Shown piece after piece: positions 1 to 11,769 of a DNA stretch of 64,000 bases. The notes beneath the pieces were generated by a model, which worked only from the letters and a program-made list of their open reading frames with translations, ran no database searches and was not told where the DNA came from. The stretch covers positions 10,611,721 to 10,675,720 of the forward strand of contig NC_051431.1 in the NCBI RefSeq assembly GCF_001649575.2, read 5' to 3'. Position 1 is the first letter of the stretch. Every line of letters begins with the position of its first letter. The stretch is from Kryptolebias marmoratus (taxonomy: Eukaryota; Chordata; Actinopteri; Cyprinodontiformes; Rivulidae). A program made the translations under genes and the position numbers.

Positions 1-108
1 TTTACATACAAAAATGAGCATAGCCAAAGACATACATCAGAAAAAGTTTAACATTTGCACACGACCGAACATCAGTGCCACTGGAAAGCTAAATGTAGTC
101 TAGAGTTT

Positions 109-3100
109 TTACAAGTTTTCTTTGAGCCATTTGATATAGTTGTCTGTCATGCGACGAGCAATCAGAAAGTCAGTTGGCCACACGGTGAACATCAGAGCTC
201 CGTGAAATCCCGTGTCGTAGTGTTCGTGCGTCACCTCGACTCCAGCGGCGCGGAGCCGTGTAACGTACATGATCCCGTCATCTCTGAGAACATCGTACTC
301 GCATGTCAGGACGTAGGCCTTGGGCAGAGGGAATAAATCTGCATCGGGAACTAACAGGGGGGATGCCCTCGGGTCAGAGAAAGACCGAGAAGGTCCATCC
401 ATACCAGCTGCCTCCCCTCCGGCTCCTTGTGCCACTGCAGGAGCACTGTAGTTGTACTCTTTATGGTACGTTTCTGGTAAAAAGGCGCTCCAGTTGACAA
501 ACTTGAGCAGCCTGGAAGACTCGGGACTGTTGTGGGTGTTGGCCATCATGGCTCTGAACAAGGCCTTGTCTCTAGTGAAATACTCACTCCAGAATCGAAC
601 CATGAGGGTGCGTGGCAGAATGGGCATGTCCTGATTCTGTTGGTATGACGGCGTGTTGAGGTCTAGAGCCTGCAGCACGGGGTAAAGAAGTGCCTGGGCC
701 TTTAACTTGATCTGCTGTACAGGCTCTTTTTGCAACTATGAAAAAGGACAGAAATAGTTTGGTGCCATTTCAAAAAGAAACTGAAAGCATGGTAATATTC
801 CAAAGTTAACTTAAATTAGTCTGATGATTCTCAGCAACAAAAACAAATAGCTGTCAGCATAGTTTTCAACAAAAGGTTCTGAACTATGTTGTACTGGCTG
901 GATGGTCATTGATAAACCAATTTTTAGAGGTTTTTAGGACAAAATAGAGAAGATAAAATAATTCTGGTGCTGAGAATCAACTAAAATTCGATGTGGTAGT
1001 GGCTGAGAGTTTTAGTTCCAACACATACTCCTCATGCTACTAGACTGCACAAGATCTTTGCTTAAACTTTTTTTCAGCATCAGTTACAGAACTGTGCAAA
1101 AAGTCTCAAACCAGTCGACATTTCTTCACTCTCTTCTGTACGCTTTTTTCATCATTCAAAGTCTTAAGAAAAAGTTTAGGACTTATTTTGTCTATTTTTT
1201 CTTGTTTCACATGTTTTTAGAACAAACCCTGCATTATTTTTGATTGACCACTTTCAGAGGAATTAGTCTCTCTGTTCCATGTGCTACATAATGTTGACCT
1301 ATAATCTTTTAGAAGATTTCACCCCGTTGAAGAGATTAACTGGTCTTAACCTGTGTCATGCAGTAGTGTCAGTAACAGGCAAAAACATTATTTTTGCATC
1401 TACAAAGAGACTCCTAAAGACAAAAATGGCAGCTGACTCAAAACTTATGCACAGTACTTTGCAATCTGCAGGTATATTACCATTAAGAGTAGTGCAGATC
1501 CAAAGGGGTCGTTTTCATTCCTCACCAAGCAGCCTCAACTGGTTCGTATTAAAGTTAAAGACCCTCTGCTGTTGTAGCTGTGGAGCCCAGATGTGTATTT
1601 GCTTTATGGAACGTAAAGGTGATGGAGGGAATTGTTCTTACCAAAATGAGGCTGGTATGTGAACTTTGAAAGACCAACGAGCATCTAGTCTGATTTGGAG
1701 AACAGTATTAGTCTCCAAGGTCTTGAGTTGTTTGGGTTAGTATTTATTAACAGCACTGCTTTTGGATGACTTGTTTCACTAGTTTTCACAGGAACCAGCA
1801 AACTCTCTTACATCAGTTTGCTTGCCTGCGGTGTCATATTAGATTCTCGTTCCATGTATGATCTAAAATAATTGCATTAGGATGATAATTTGATTAGCGC
1901 TTTCAGCTCTACTTTAGTTACACATGAACGCGGTAAAACACAAGCAACATGTTTGTATGAACTGTACCAAAGGTCAGGGAAAGTATCTGAGAATTCACCA
2001 AAACACCCACCCAGATCACTATTACAAAATTAAATTCCAAAGAGATTATCTTCAGAACTCCCTGCCCTGCTAAGGATTATTCTTTGAGCCCTCATTTTAT
2101 CTCTTCATGCGCCTGTTGTCCACCGCACCGCTGAGAGTTCTCCCCTCTCGTTTTATGAGCCTCCACAGAGCTCATGTGTTGAAATACCAGCCTCTAAAAT
2201 GGAAATACAACTTTTTAGACTTCTCTTTGGCACCAACCGCATAATGTGAAGTGAGAGTAAGTGCACCAAAACAGATATTTAATGCTTTATTACCAATTTT
2301 TTATTTTTTATTTCTCTAAATATTGATGATAACATAATGGTCTGATTGCTGTGGAAATGGCAACCGAGTGCCAAAGGACTCTAAAAGAGCACTTCCACTT
2401 GACATATCATAGTTAATTTGGTGCACTGGGGTTTCTGTAATTCTATTTTTACGCGTCCCTAAAATAAAATAAAAAAAACCCTCTCTTTGCACTATTAAGT
2501 TGTAGCATAGCTAAAATGCTTTATCAGCAATGCTGGAGACTAAACTGCTGTGTGCAAACTTTACTAGGAAGGTGAAACATTCAGAATATACTTTATTACC
2601 CAGAACTGCACACAATAGGAAGATTTTTTTCTTCTGCATTGTCATAGAAAGAACTCCTTTCATCATCATAGGTTTCATAATTGTTTTTACCGTTGTTATA
2701 TTGATTCGGCAACCACCTTATCAGGAACATATCGACTCCAATTTAAATCCTTTGAAGACAAATATTTGAACTGAGAGGTTTCTTTTCAAGCCAGGGTCAT
2801 GACAAATTTACTTTCTGAGAGTTAAACACTGACAAACAGCACATCTATGTTATTTAAGAGCAGCCAGCAATTTTAAAATAGACATAAAAGTTTTTATAAC
2901 ATTGTCAAATCTGAGAAATGGCTGCTGATCACTCGTAAAAGCAAAGAATAAACAATCCTGTGGCTCCAGGAAACACAATGTTCTTTTTCAAATACATGCT
3001 CATTGTCTCTTGACATCTTGTGCTAATATCATTTTATGTGAACCAGTAAAATACAGGTGACTTGTTTTCTTTTAAAGCCTAAATAAATTAGTACCTGCTG

Positions 3101-6100
3101 GGAGACGGCAGCTGCAAGGTTCCCTCCAGCGCTGTCCCCCGACACGGCGACACGCTCCGGGTCCACGGAGTACTGAGCCAGCACCCCCTTCTGGAGAAAA
3201 TGTTTGACCACACGGTAAACGTCTTCATACGGCACAGGGAAGTGGTGAGCGGGGGCAAGGCGGTACCTGACAAAGACAAAAGATTACAGCTGAGGCATAA
3301 ATGAAACCAGCTTTGAAGGTTTGTGTACAGACAACAGTTTGAGCCCAGAAACATAAACATGATGATGATCATCATATTCAAGGTTAGAACTGATTGTAAA
3401 CTAAAGCATAACTTAAACTTCAAAGACTGATTAAACAATGTTTTTTTTTTTATAATGGGCAAAGTTATTCTTTCAAAGGTTATTTTGTTTTAAAAGATGA
3501 TTAAAAAAGGTGTCATTTTTATATAAAATTAGCCAGTGGACAGTATTAGCATGATATCATTAAAATTTAAAATAAAAACACTGATTGTATTTTGTAAAAT
3601 TCAATAAACAATTGATTCAATCATTATTTCTATTTCTATAGAAACATAAAAAATAATTTATTTTTTATATTACAGAAACTGCTGAAAGTTGGCTGTATAA
3701 TATATATCTCATCTTGATATTCACTGAAATTTTGTCTCCCACTGATTTATGTCCTGTTGGTGTCAGGTCTACAAATGCTGAGCTTGTTGAACGTGTCTGA
3801 AACTCGGGCAGAATGCAGACAGGAACTCAGCTCATCCAGATCAGGTAATAAAACATATGAGCACAACCAGAGACTGAGGCACTCAGACTCAACAATGGGA
3901 AGGTTAATGAGTCGCTGTGATTGAGAAACCTTGGGTCTGAAATGTAAACTTGTCATCTATGTGAGCAGCTTTCATCGCTTTGAAAAAGGATAGTTCAGAT
4001 CTTTCCAAATGAGGTCCAGGCAAAAGTGCATTTTTGCCCCCTAAAAACTCCATTATCAAACATTTCATAGCAGTTTGTGCAAATAGTCTTATACTTTAAT
4101 TTACAGTAGGGATGGACAATGAAATATTTGGAGAAAAATTTAATAATTACTGATGACATTGGAGAGTGTTTTTGCTTTAAATGCACCTTGAATTCTATGA
4201 TTATTTGCAAGCGCAACTAGCTTTGGCACGTCCACTGCAGCCAGCAGCACTTCTGGCAGGAATATCATAATATATCTACCAGAATAAAACATGTATTGCA
4301 AAATAACAATAACATAAATGCTTATAAAACAGTGTTCACAAGCAAATCCACTTAGATCTTGACTTAATCCAACAAGCCATTACCTTGAGAATCTGATCAG
4401 AAAAAATATTTTTATCCAAACTGAGACTATTCCAAAAGCTATCTACAACAGGTAAGATATTAACTGTTCAGAACTTCAAAAGATCTGTACTATCACTTTA
4501 ATCTAGCCTGCAGATAACTGGAGGGTTCATGTTTAACGGAAAGAAGGCAGGCAGAAAGTAAAAAGGAGGAAGATTTGTAGCTCAATAAGACCCTTTATAC
4601 ACCCACATTCAGCACATGTAATGCTTTCAACTTGCCGTTTTGTGAGCAAAAGTATTTTGACATAAATGTTTGTGCAAAAAGCTGTAAATTATTATTAATA
4701 CTTACTCTACAGACAGAACTACTGCATTCAGCTTAGTGACAATGTTTCTTGCCAGGAGATCATATGGACTCATCCCTGTAAAAAACAAGCAGATTATAAA
4801 TACGTGATTTTAAAGGAATAAAAACGACCCCAGGTAACAGATTCATGCAGTCCTGAAAGAACATAATCAGCTTATATGAATGTGACACCACCGATGCAAG
4901 ATTCTTTTCTACATGTTGCTTATCGAGTCATCTCCCTGTAAAACTCAGAGCTGTGGTTCACCATAATAACGCAGAAGTGACTTTGCGAACTTACGGGAAC
5001 TCCCCAGACACCACCCTCCACCGTGCAGGTAAATGACGGCTCTCCGGAGATCAGCATCACCACCTTGGTGCTTTGGCTGGTACAGCACCACCTCCACTCC
5101 GTCAAACCTTTCTTCTGTCACCTTGACATGTTCATCGGACACAGGTACGACCTTTTCTATCAGAGTAATGACATACATTACATCCATGTAGTCCTTCAGG
5201 CCCACTAATTCACTCAGGTCTGCCTGGAGAGGGGAAACAGAAAGGATGTAAGGTGGACCGGATCGTCTTATAGATTTTGTCATTTTATAACTAAATATTA
5301 AAAAAAAAAAAAAAGCTGCAATCCAGTTTATCTGATGAAAACAGTCGATGTGAACAACAGTTTATTTGCAACACAGAAAGGTCTAAAATGCAAATAGAAA
5401 ACACTAATAGTCACATGAATGTTGCTTAACAGAATGTCAGCTGCTCCCCTAAGGTTATCTAGATTGAGAAATCACAACTGAAGGTTTATTTAGAAAAAAA
5501 AAAAAGGGGGGGATGACCCAATCAGCTGATCCACTTTTACTGTGACCCCAACAAACTCATCGCAGTCATCTGGTCCTTAGGTCTGAAAAAAAAAAACAAT
5601 ACTGCTGCATTCCTCCAGTTTCAAAGGCAGTGATCTGATGGTTTGGTTAAGCATAAATAGAAATACGACTCATAGAACAGGATCCAGTCAAATCAATTGG
5701 ATATTCAGAGGTTAATATAAGAGGACATTTATCAGTCGCTACATCACACGAAAGGGAGCTTTTTGTAAATGCACCACAGCTTCTCCCTGGTGGCTTCCCA
5801 TTTACTGATATAGGGTCTCAAAGGGGTTCATATTAATCTAGAATAAGTAAGTAAGTAAGTAAAAATGTATTTGTACAGCACATTTCAGCAGCAAGGCATT
5901 CCAAGTGCTTTACATCATAAAAACATCAGTAGAATCATTACAATCATCAAAAACATCACTCAAAATCAAATCAGATAAAGTTATGATTGAGGCAGCCGTG
6001 ACTTCATGTTTCTTTGTTCAGCTTTGTTAGAAACAGCTGTAACATTTTGAGCCGCTGCATGGCTTAAAAAGCTTTTGATCAAGACGGACAGCAAAGCCCA

Positions 6101-6664
6101 ACTTGTGCCAAATGATCTAAAGCACAACAACTTTCCAACTCAAAGCTGTATTTGCTGCACCATCATGTTCAGCAAAGCACAGGCATCTAATGCTCATACA
6201 CTGAGGTGAGTTCTTTAATAGGATCTATAACTAGAACAGGTGAGCAGGACTATACAACTCATGGATTAGCATCTGACATAATCTGGTGTAACCAGCATGT
6301 ATATCTACATCAGCAAAAAACAAAGTTCAACCTGTATTCTTACCTGTTTCGACAGAACAAACATTAGAAATGCCACTTTGAACATGTTACTTCTTAAAAT
6401 AAAACTTTAAACCTTATTTATAAAGTAAATAAGCCTGAAGGAAAACACAAAGTGTCTGCACAGAGGTAAATATCCACACTAGTAGGGCAACAAAAAACAG
6501 ACAAAAGTAAAGTTTTGTCTTACCAGGTGACTGAGAGTCCTGAAGAACGAATTGGTCAGCATGAGTTTCCATCTCTCCTCTATCTCCTCCGGAATTGGTT
6601 CATAAATATAATAAGCGGTCAAGGAGCAGAGCGCGACGAATAGAATGATGCTTCCCAACCTCAT
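109..6664 (-). CDS. aadac: arylacetamide deacetylase-like serine hydrolase, 5 coding exons
   Basis: Complete minus-strand gene. Coding exons (high to low): 6664-6524, 5223-4995, 4775-4706, 3266-3095, 735-109; all junctions are GT-AG and phases join to one 412-aa frame (human AADAC is about 399 aa). Start is the ATG at 6664, directly before a hydrophobic segment (residues 5-22) that acts as a type II ER signal anchor in this family. Hormone-sensitive-lipase/AADAC hallmarks: oxyanion motif HGGGW at 114-118, nucleophile GDSAGG with Ser192, Asp352 in [10 protein letters not shown], His382 in GFHGA. The family hydrolyses acyl esters and amides (lipids, arylacetamides) on the ER lumenal face. Alternative: the related NCEH1; the DLLARN, YRLAP and NWSAFLPE stretches and the igsf10 neighbourhood favour AADAC. 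Introns 736-3094, 3267-4705 and 5224-6523 hold AT-rich sequence and repeats. The 3' UTR runs off the left edge. Confidence 0.9.
985..1075. repeat. interspersed repeat 'family C' copy 1 (aadac intron 4)
   Basis: About 90 bases resembling 16063-16150: both carry a 'gtag-ggctgagagtt...ccaacacata-tc...' core followed by 'caa-atctttg-ttaaaac'. Two diverged copies of one dispersed sequence of unknown class. The rest of this 2.4-kb intron is AT-rich with nothing else recognisable. Confidence 0.4.
3982..4500. repeat. long-TIR element 'family A', copy 1 (aadac intron 3)
   Basis: Left end has 'gatagttcagatcttt' and the right end 'aaagatctgtactatc', i.e. inverted. Inward of the right end is the family marker 'agctatctacaacagg' and, near the middle, 'gcacttctggcag'. 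The same modules recur in either orientation at seven other places in the window. No coding capacity seen: a non-autonomous DNA transposon (MITE-like) is the likeliest class, inferred from the inverted ends. Confidence 0.6.
5838..6090. repeat. interspersed repeat with (AGTA)n edge (aadac intron 1)
   Basis: An AGTA tetranucleotide run at about 5844-5863 is followed by 'gtacagcacatttcagcagc' and 'caagtgctttacatcat', a combination I recognise as a common dispersed tail in teleost genomes (retroposon-like). Class not certain. Confidence 0.45.
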
Positions 6665-6721
6665 TTTACAGCCAGTGGGTCTGCGGGGTCCGAACACGGA
6701 CGGACTGTTAAAGAGTTGCAC

Positions 6722-7050
6722 TTGTTACCAAGTCAGTCCGGCGCGCGCGCGCACACAGCTCAGAGCGGTGTCTGCGCCCAGGCGAGTTAAATCTTCCGGC
6801 ACGTGGTTTGGTGTCATTTGATGGTTATCGGTGAGCATATTCGGAGCGTTTTTTTCTGCGCCGTCGATGTCTGTGCGCCTGCCGCGCAGCATGTCCGTCT
6901 CGTGGAGCGGCAGAACGAACCGCTGTGTGGAGGGAGCGTGCGCGCGCGCGCACGTTTGGCGCCTTCACGAGGCAGCAGCCGTCCCACCTTGGCCCTCAGG
7001 CTGTTCCCCCACAGGTGCTTCCTGATCGCGTAATTGCACTCCTGCGCGTG
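6722..7050. promoter_or_regulatory. CpG-rich promoter region of aadac, possibly bidirectional
   Basis: The only clearly CpG-dense stretch in the window outside exons. It includes two alternating GC runs (about 6740-6757 and 6939-6953) and lies immediately upstream of the aadac start codon, so it most likely holds the aadac transcription start and 5' UTR. No TATA box is evident. Going the other way (plus strand), a GTGAGA donor-like site at 7048 and a downstream exon-like block suggest possible divergent transcription. Confidence 0.6.
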
Positions 7051-7183
7051 AGACAGGGCTGAAACATTACAGCCCAGTCTAAACAAACCCAGGCGCATCT
7101 AAACCTTGAATATGTTTCTCATTAATGGCTGAATATGCCTTCTTTAGACTAGTCATTGTCTATTTTTTTATTTTAATTTTCAG

Positions 7184-7236
7184 AAACTGTCCCTTGAAGA
7201 TTATCACTCTTTACCAGAATATCCTGCATCATGATG
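7184..7236 (+). other. exon-like block flanked by good splice sites
   Basis: A 53-base segment preceded by a T-rich tract ending in TTTTCAG and followed by GTAAGT. It could be the second exon of a divergent plus-strand transcript (non-coding RNA or an upstream untranslated exon) started in the CpG-rich promoter. It ends in ATGATG but has no usable ORF by itself. Splice-like signals alone are weak evidence. Confidence 0.25.
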
Positions 7237-7907
7237 GTAAGTCATTAGCAATTTTAAAGCAACAGTCGTCAACAACTATTTTAAACCTACACAATTATTA
7301 CTGACCTAAATGGCAAAAATTAATAAACAATTCCCACAAGTCTACTTCTGGAGCGCGTGGCTCATGGGACTTTCAGGCTATGTGCATTACTTCGAATTAT
7401 TTTTTTTTTCCTTATTATATTTTTTTCTCCATCCACACAGTCTTAAAAGCTGACAGATCCATGCCACGCCGTTCATATTACCAACAAGTCAAATTACGGG
7501 CAAAGAACCTGCTTGCATAAAGATTTGCCCCCATTTTTTTATTTTTATTTTTTTATACTATTTACAGTTTCCTCTCAGTTGTTGACCATTTCTGCACATG
7601 ATCAAAATCCAGAGTCTGACAGCAACAAGTTCAAGATGAAGCAGGGAAGGAACAGTAAAAATGGCAACAAATTTGCTTGGGTTTCTGGGGCACAAAGGGA
7701 TAGTGGGCATGCATGAAATCCATCGTTTTTGAAAAACTACGGATTTCCTGTCTACACGGATCCACCAGAAACCAGAGTTTTTAAAAATCTGTTGGTGTTT
7801 TAATTTATGTTTTTTTTTTCTCTGTGACAGTGCTGGATCTAACATGCTTTTGTTAGTGTGCTTGTGTAAAGTTAACATTCTGTTAAGTTGCAGTATCTTT
7901 AGGCCAC

Positions 7908-7922
7908 AACAAGAGGGGGCTA
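7908..7922 (+). promoter_or_regulatory. possible CTCF-like motif
   Basis: Contains AGAGGGGGC, close to the AGGGGGC core of the vertebrate CTCF consensus, but flanks match poorly. Motif only; occupancy unknown. Confidence 0.2.
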
Positions 7923-9363
7923 GAGGCCCCTCTTTATGCTGAATGAGTTGTACAAAGTAATAAAAACTTTGGGCATAAATGCTCTTTTTAAAAAATATAT
8001 ATATTTCTTAGTAAATATGTATAAAAGTCCTTAATTTGGTCTTTGATTTTTTTTTTCAAGAAATGTTATTCCAGAGCAGAGCGCCCAATGCAATCATGCA
8101 GTAGATACTGTTACTGACCTGCAGTTGCTCCTGTGATTTTTCTGGTTTAAGTGACTCATGCTGATTTGAAAGAGAAGATGTCAGTATCCCTGACTCCTGA
8201 CTTAACAGTGACAGCAGATAAAGTGCAGATAAATAGCTGCGGTCGCAAGGCAGCTCAAGCTAATTATACGTTTGGTGTCGTATTCCCCGGCTGGACTGAC
8301 AGGCAAAAGCAATTTGACTCTGACGCGTTTCGAACGCTGCAGGAAGAATTACCTGTAACCTGAGCAGATTGCCATTAAAGAGGTTGTACATTTACTTTTT
8401 GAAAGAGGTGCAAGCCATGACCTCAGTTGTTTTGTTTAGGTCAAACAGGTTCATCGAGATGTGAGTCTACAGTTTAGATATGTTTCAAGTGTCATGTGGC
8501 AGGTCAAGCAAAAAACATGAAATGGCATTCATATCAGTTTCGGAAGCCCTGTGGGGTTCTACTTTCGGGGTGTTTTATTCTAAGCCAGGTTGTCAACATC
8601 AACCGGTGCACCAATACATGTAAAAAAAAACTTCACTTAAATTCACTGTTTCTTTAAACTGTGCCACTGGGTTATTTAGCATTATTGAAAAGAATATAAT
8701 AAAAAAACAAAGGGGTAGTTTAAGATTTCCCCAGTAAACTGTTATCTTTAATGGTTTCAGGTGCATTGCTAGTAAGTGGCAAACCCTAAAGCTCTCTGGC
8801 CTCTCTGGTTTACTGGGTTTTAAGTGAATTAGATAAATTGTGTGCTGTACAGTAGTCCGATTTTTCTGCATGCTTCACCTCCGAATCCTCAACCACATGT
8901 CTCCACGTGACCGAGAGTTAACCTCTGTGTAATGACCTGTTAAAACTTTCTTTCCACCAAGTTGAAAGTTGGAATTGGTTGGTGGTTTGGATCAGGGAAG
9001 TGTTTCCCTCTACCAGCCATCAAACTTAACCGAGATAGAGATGTAATCTGCAAAAATCTGCCTCTGTGAGACTGCTTACTGCTGAGCAGCAGAATACTAA
9101 ATCTCTTCTATGAATGCAAAATCATACTTCAGACACTTAGGGATTCTCCTCGGAATTCCCTCCCTCCGATTTGCCTCCAACCACCAGCTTTCCCTCAGCT
9201 TCTGAGGATAACCACCTCTGCCTGCTTGTAAATCTTTCACAGAGCTCTCTTCAGTCTTTGTGACTCGTTAGCGGGGAGAACTGGTGTCAGAGGACGAGTG
9301 GGTGGGGATGCTGTCTTCATCCACATACAGACATGCTGTGCAGTGCTGCGGCACGTGGCAGCA

Positions 9364-9379
9364 CAGCCCCCTGCTGAGT
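9364..9379 (-). promoter_or_regulatory. possible CTCF motif
   Basis: CAGCCCCCTGCTGA fits the reverse CTCF consensus (SYGCCMYCTRSTGG) with two mismatches and an intact CCCCCTGCTG core. It lies in a less AT-rich part of the intergenic region. Confidence 0.3.
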
Positions 9380-10073
9380 GTGATAACTCAAGCAGATATG
9401 AAAAGGTCTGAAGACAGAAACAAGGAGTCTGTGCACAGGAGTGGGTGGAAATGTGTTCATCCATTAAATTCTTTGTTTAATCCGACGTAAATCCAAACAT
9501 ACAAATGTTCCAGACAGGATGCATTTCATTCCTTTCTGCAACACATATTATTGAGATTAGGATATCTACAAAGGCAGCTCAAATTCTTATGATTAGGAAA
9601 CTCATTCCAGACCTCTCCTGCCAGTAATGAGAGGGAGCTGCAAACATTTAAACTTTTTTGCAGAGCCCCCCTGCTAAAGCAAAGTTAGACTGCTAATTCA
9701 GGCTGATATGAGTGGGAAAAAAAGAAACTTTTGATATAATTATTAAGAAACAAGAGATGGTATGGTGATTACTTGAACCAGCTATGGGTGCAGTTACTTT
9801 TGACAAAAACAAAGTAATCTATAGAATCTTAATTGCTTAAGCTATTTAAATTTATTAATTTTTCTCAGTAAAATGCAGCTTCTTCCCACCACCTAAATTA
9901 CACCAACAAAATGATGTAGATAGAGAAAAAAGAAACATGGAATAGAAACTGATGAATAAAAACGAGGTCAAATGATCTCATATTTACAAAAATGCAAAGA
10001 TGAGAAATGGCTAAAAGTAATATTTTATCATGGTTGTTGTTTTTCTTTCGGCTAACTTCACACAAAATATTTG

Positions 10074-10172
10074 GTTTTACACCGGATGCCCTTCCTGACA
10101 CAACCTGGGCTCAAACCAGCCGCCTCAGGATTACAAGACTGCAGCACTGACCATCGAGCCACCACAGCTCCA
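10074..10172 (-). mobile_element. tRNA-derived SINE head fragment
   Basis: Reverse complement reads as a tRNA-like Pol III promoter: box A TGGCTCGATGG, box B GGTTTGAGCCC, followed by 'tgtcaggaagggcatccggt', typical of abundant fish SINE bodies. Only the head is recognisable. Confidence 0.6.
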
Positions 10173-10269
10173 TCTAATACTTTATCATTAAATATCCTAA
10201 AATCTGAAGACAAACCTCATAAAATGATTTCATGTGTGTACTATTAGATTAATTAAGATAAGTCTCTGG

Positions 10270-10310
10270 GTGGAGACAACATAAAAAAGGCACACACACG
10301 CGCACACACA
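10270..10310. repeat. CA/CG-rich simple repeat
   Basis: Alternating 'cacacacacgcgcacacaca' tract, an imperfect dinucleotide microsatellite. Confidence 0.6.
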
Positions 10311-10614
10311 AGCAAAAACATCATTTGTTTCTATAAGAAACACAGTGGAATAAGATAAATCCCCTCTGGCCAATAACCTCGAATATCTGTCTTTGCCAAA
10401 TGATAAAATCTACAACATAACAGAAGATGAGACACATCATTACAACAAGATCAAGTTTTCAAAACAATGTTTTCAGACAGGAAGCAAGACACCCCTCTGT
10501 TGATTTAAAAAAAAAAAAAAATCAACACCTCCTAAAGCTAAAACATTTGCACAGTTCTGTAAATCCAACTTAATTTGTAATAGAAAACTTCAGAGCTTGT
10601 ACCACTGACATCAA

Positions 10615-10825
10615 GTTATTCAGTTGGTGCATTTTTGGAGGGTGTTGTCACGTGGGGAGACTGACTGCTCTGAAGAAATGCACCAGTAGGTGCCAAATAT
10701 CAGACCACTATGTGATTAGCAGAATGTAGGGGGGTTTTATCACTAAGAAAATGTGTGTTAACATGAACAGATTTGTTGCAGTTTACCTGTCAGTGGTCAT
10801 AATGTTATAGGTGATCAGTCCACCT
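10615..10825. mobile_element. possible Tc1/mariner remnant end
   Basis: 'cagtggtcataatgttatag' followed by 'tgatcagt' resembles the terminal sequence common to fish Tc1-like transposons. No transposase ORF remains, so this would be a terminal fragment; the left limit is a guess. Confidence 0.35.
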
Positions 10826-11180
10826 TTCATGTATGAAAATAAAGTTTGAAAAAAAACTTTGAAAGGTTTTGAAACGCTTGACATTTTTAATATCGCACAA
10901 CACAATTAAGTAATGTGTTAAGTGAAGGTAATTATAAGATGTTATTGGGAGTCAGAGCCCAAGGCAAGTGATTACTCACATTAATAAAAACAAAAATTCT
11001 TTTTCTTTTTTTTTTTTGCATAATATAAATTTCCCTTCATTGTAAGCTCCTAAAAGAAAGGTCTTTATTGTCAGGTCTGAAAGATCCACAGCAGTGAAGT
11101 GTGCCAAATACCTAAACCAGAAACCACAGCCTTAATAAAGTGGGAATGACAGATTTATTGATGCAAGTGTGACTCTGAAT

Positions 11181-11760
11181 GTAATTGTTCAAATCTTTTG
11201 AAATGGGGTTCTGGTGAAAGGTTATGAAAAATATCTCACCTGCTATATATCTGCAAACAGCTTCAGTTTGTAGAAATTGAGTTTAATTTTCACAAAAGTG
11301 ACTCGCTCACAGCAACTCTGAGCAGGGTCAAGACTAAAGTGGACTGCTGCAGTGGCTCAGGAGGAAGGGTTTTGTCCTGTTTCCGGTTTGAGCCCCTGCT
11401 CTGTCTGTTTCAGCCATTGTGTCCTTGGGTAAGACACTTCACCTGCCTTGCCTACTGGTGGTGGTCAGAGGTTTCGGCATCGCTGGTGTGATGGCAGCCT
11501 CACTTCTGTCAGTCTGCCCCAGGGCAGTTGTGGCTACAATGTAGCTCACCACCATCAGTGTGTGAATGTGAGGATGAATGGGTGAATGTGACTGAATATA
11601 GTGTAAAATGCACTGGGGTCCTTGGACTAGATAAAGTGCTATACGAGTGCGAGCCATTTACCATTTAAAACCAAAAAGCTATGTGCAATAGATAAGATAT
11701 TCATTGTTTGCAACTTTTCCATAGAACCCCACTTTAAAAGATCTGTAGCATAGCTTTAAT
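11181..11760. repeat. long-TIR element 'family A', copy 2, interrupted by a SINE
   Basis: Left arm begins 'ttcaaatcttttgaaatggg' and runs to 'aagtggactgctgc' near 11350. The right arm resumes at about 11672 with 'aaaagctatgtgcaatagat' and ends 'ccccactttaaaagatctgt'. Ends are inverted relative to each other. The interior is replaced by a SINE. Confidence 0.6.
11351..11670 (+). mobile_element. tRNA-derived SINE (full-length-like)
   Basis: Begins with box A TGGCTCAGGAGG and box B GGTTTGAGCCC about 40 bases on. It continues through 'ccttgggtaagacacttcac' and ends with the teleost SINE/LINE-type tail 'agataaagtgctatacgagt' and 'gccatttaccattta'. It sits inside a family A element and is therefore younger than it. 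No clear target duplication seen. Confidence 0.65.
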
Positions 11761-11769
11761 ATTGGTTTT

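Larger units (their letters stand above)
7240..10070. other. intergenic, no gene recognised
   Basis: AT-rich sequence with short ORFs on both strands that match nothing I recognise. About 8870-9490 is less AT-rich and could be conserved non-coding DNA. The 70-codon ORF at 8151-8363 has some CpG content but no domain, no neighbours and no splice signals; treated as chance. CTCF-like motifs are listed separately. Confidence 0.5.

Noticed and set aside
7558..7878. 106-codon minus-strand ORF overlapping a plus-strand ORF
   Set aside because: No domain recognised; likely low-complexity or decayed repeat sequence.
8151..8363. 70-codon ORF with some CpG content
   Set aside because: No recognisable domain, no splice signals, no repeat or neighbour support.
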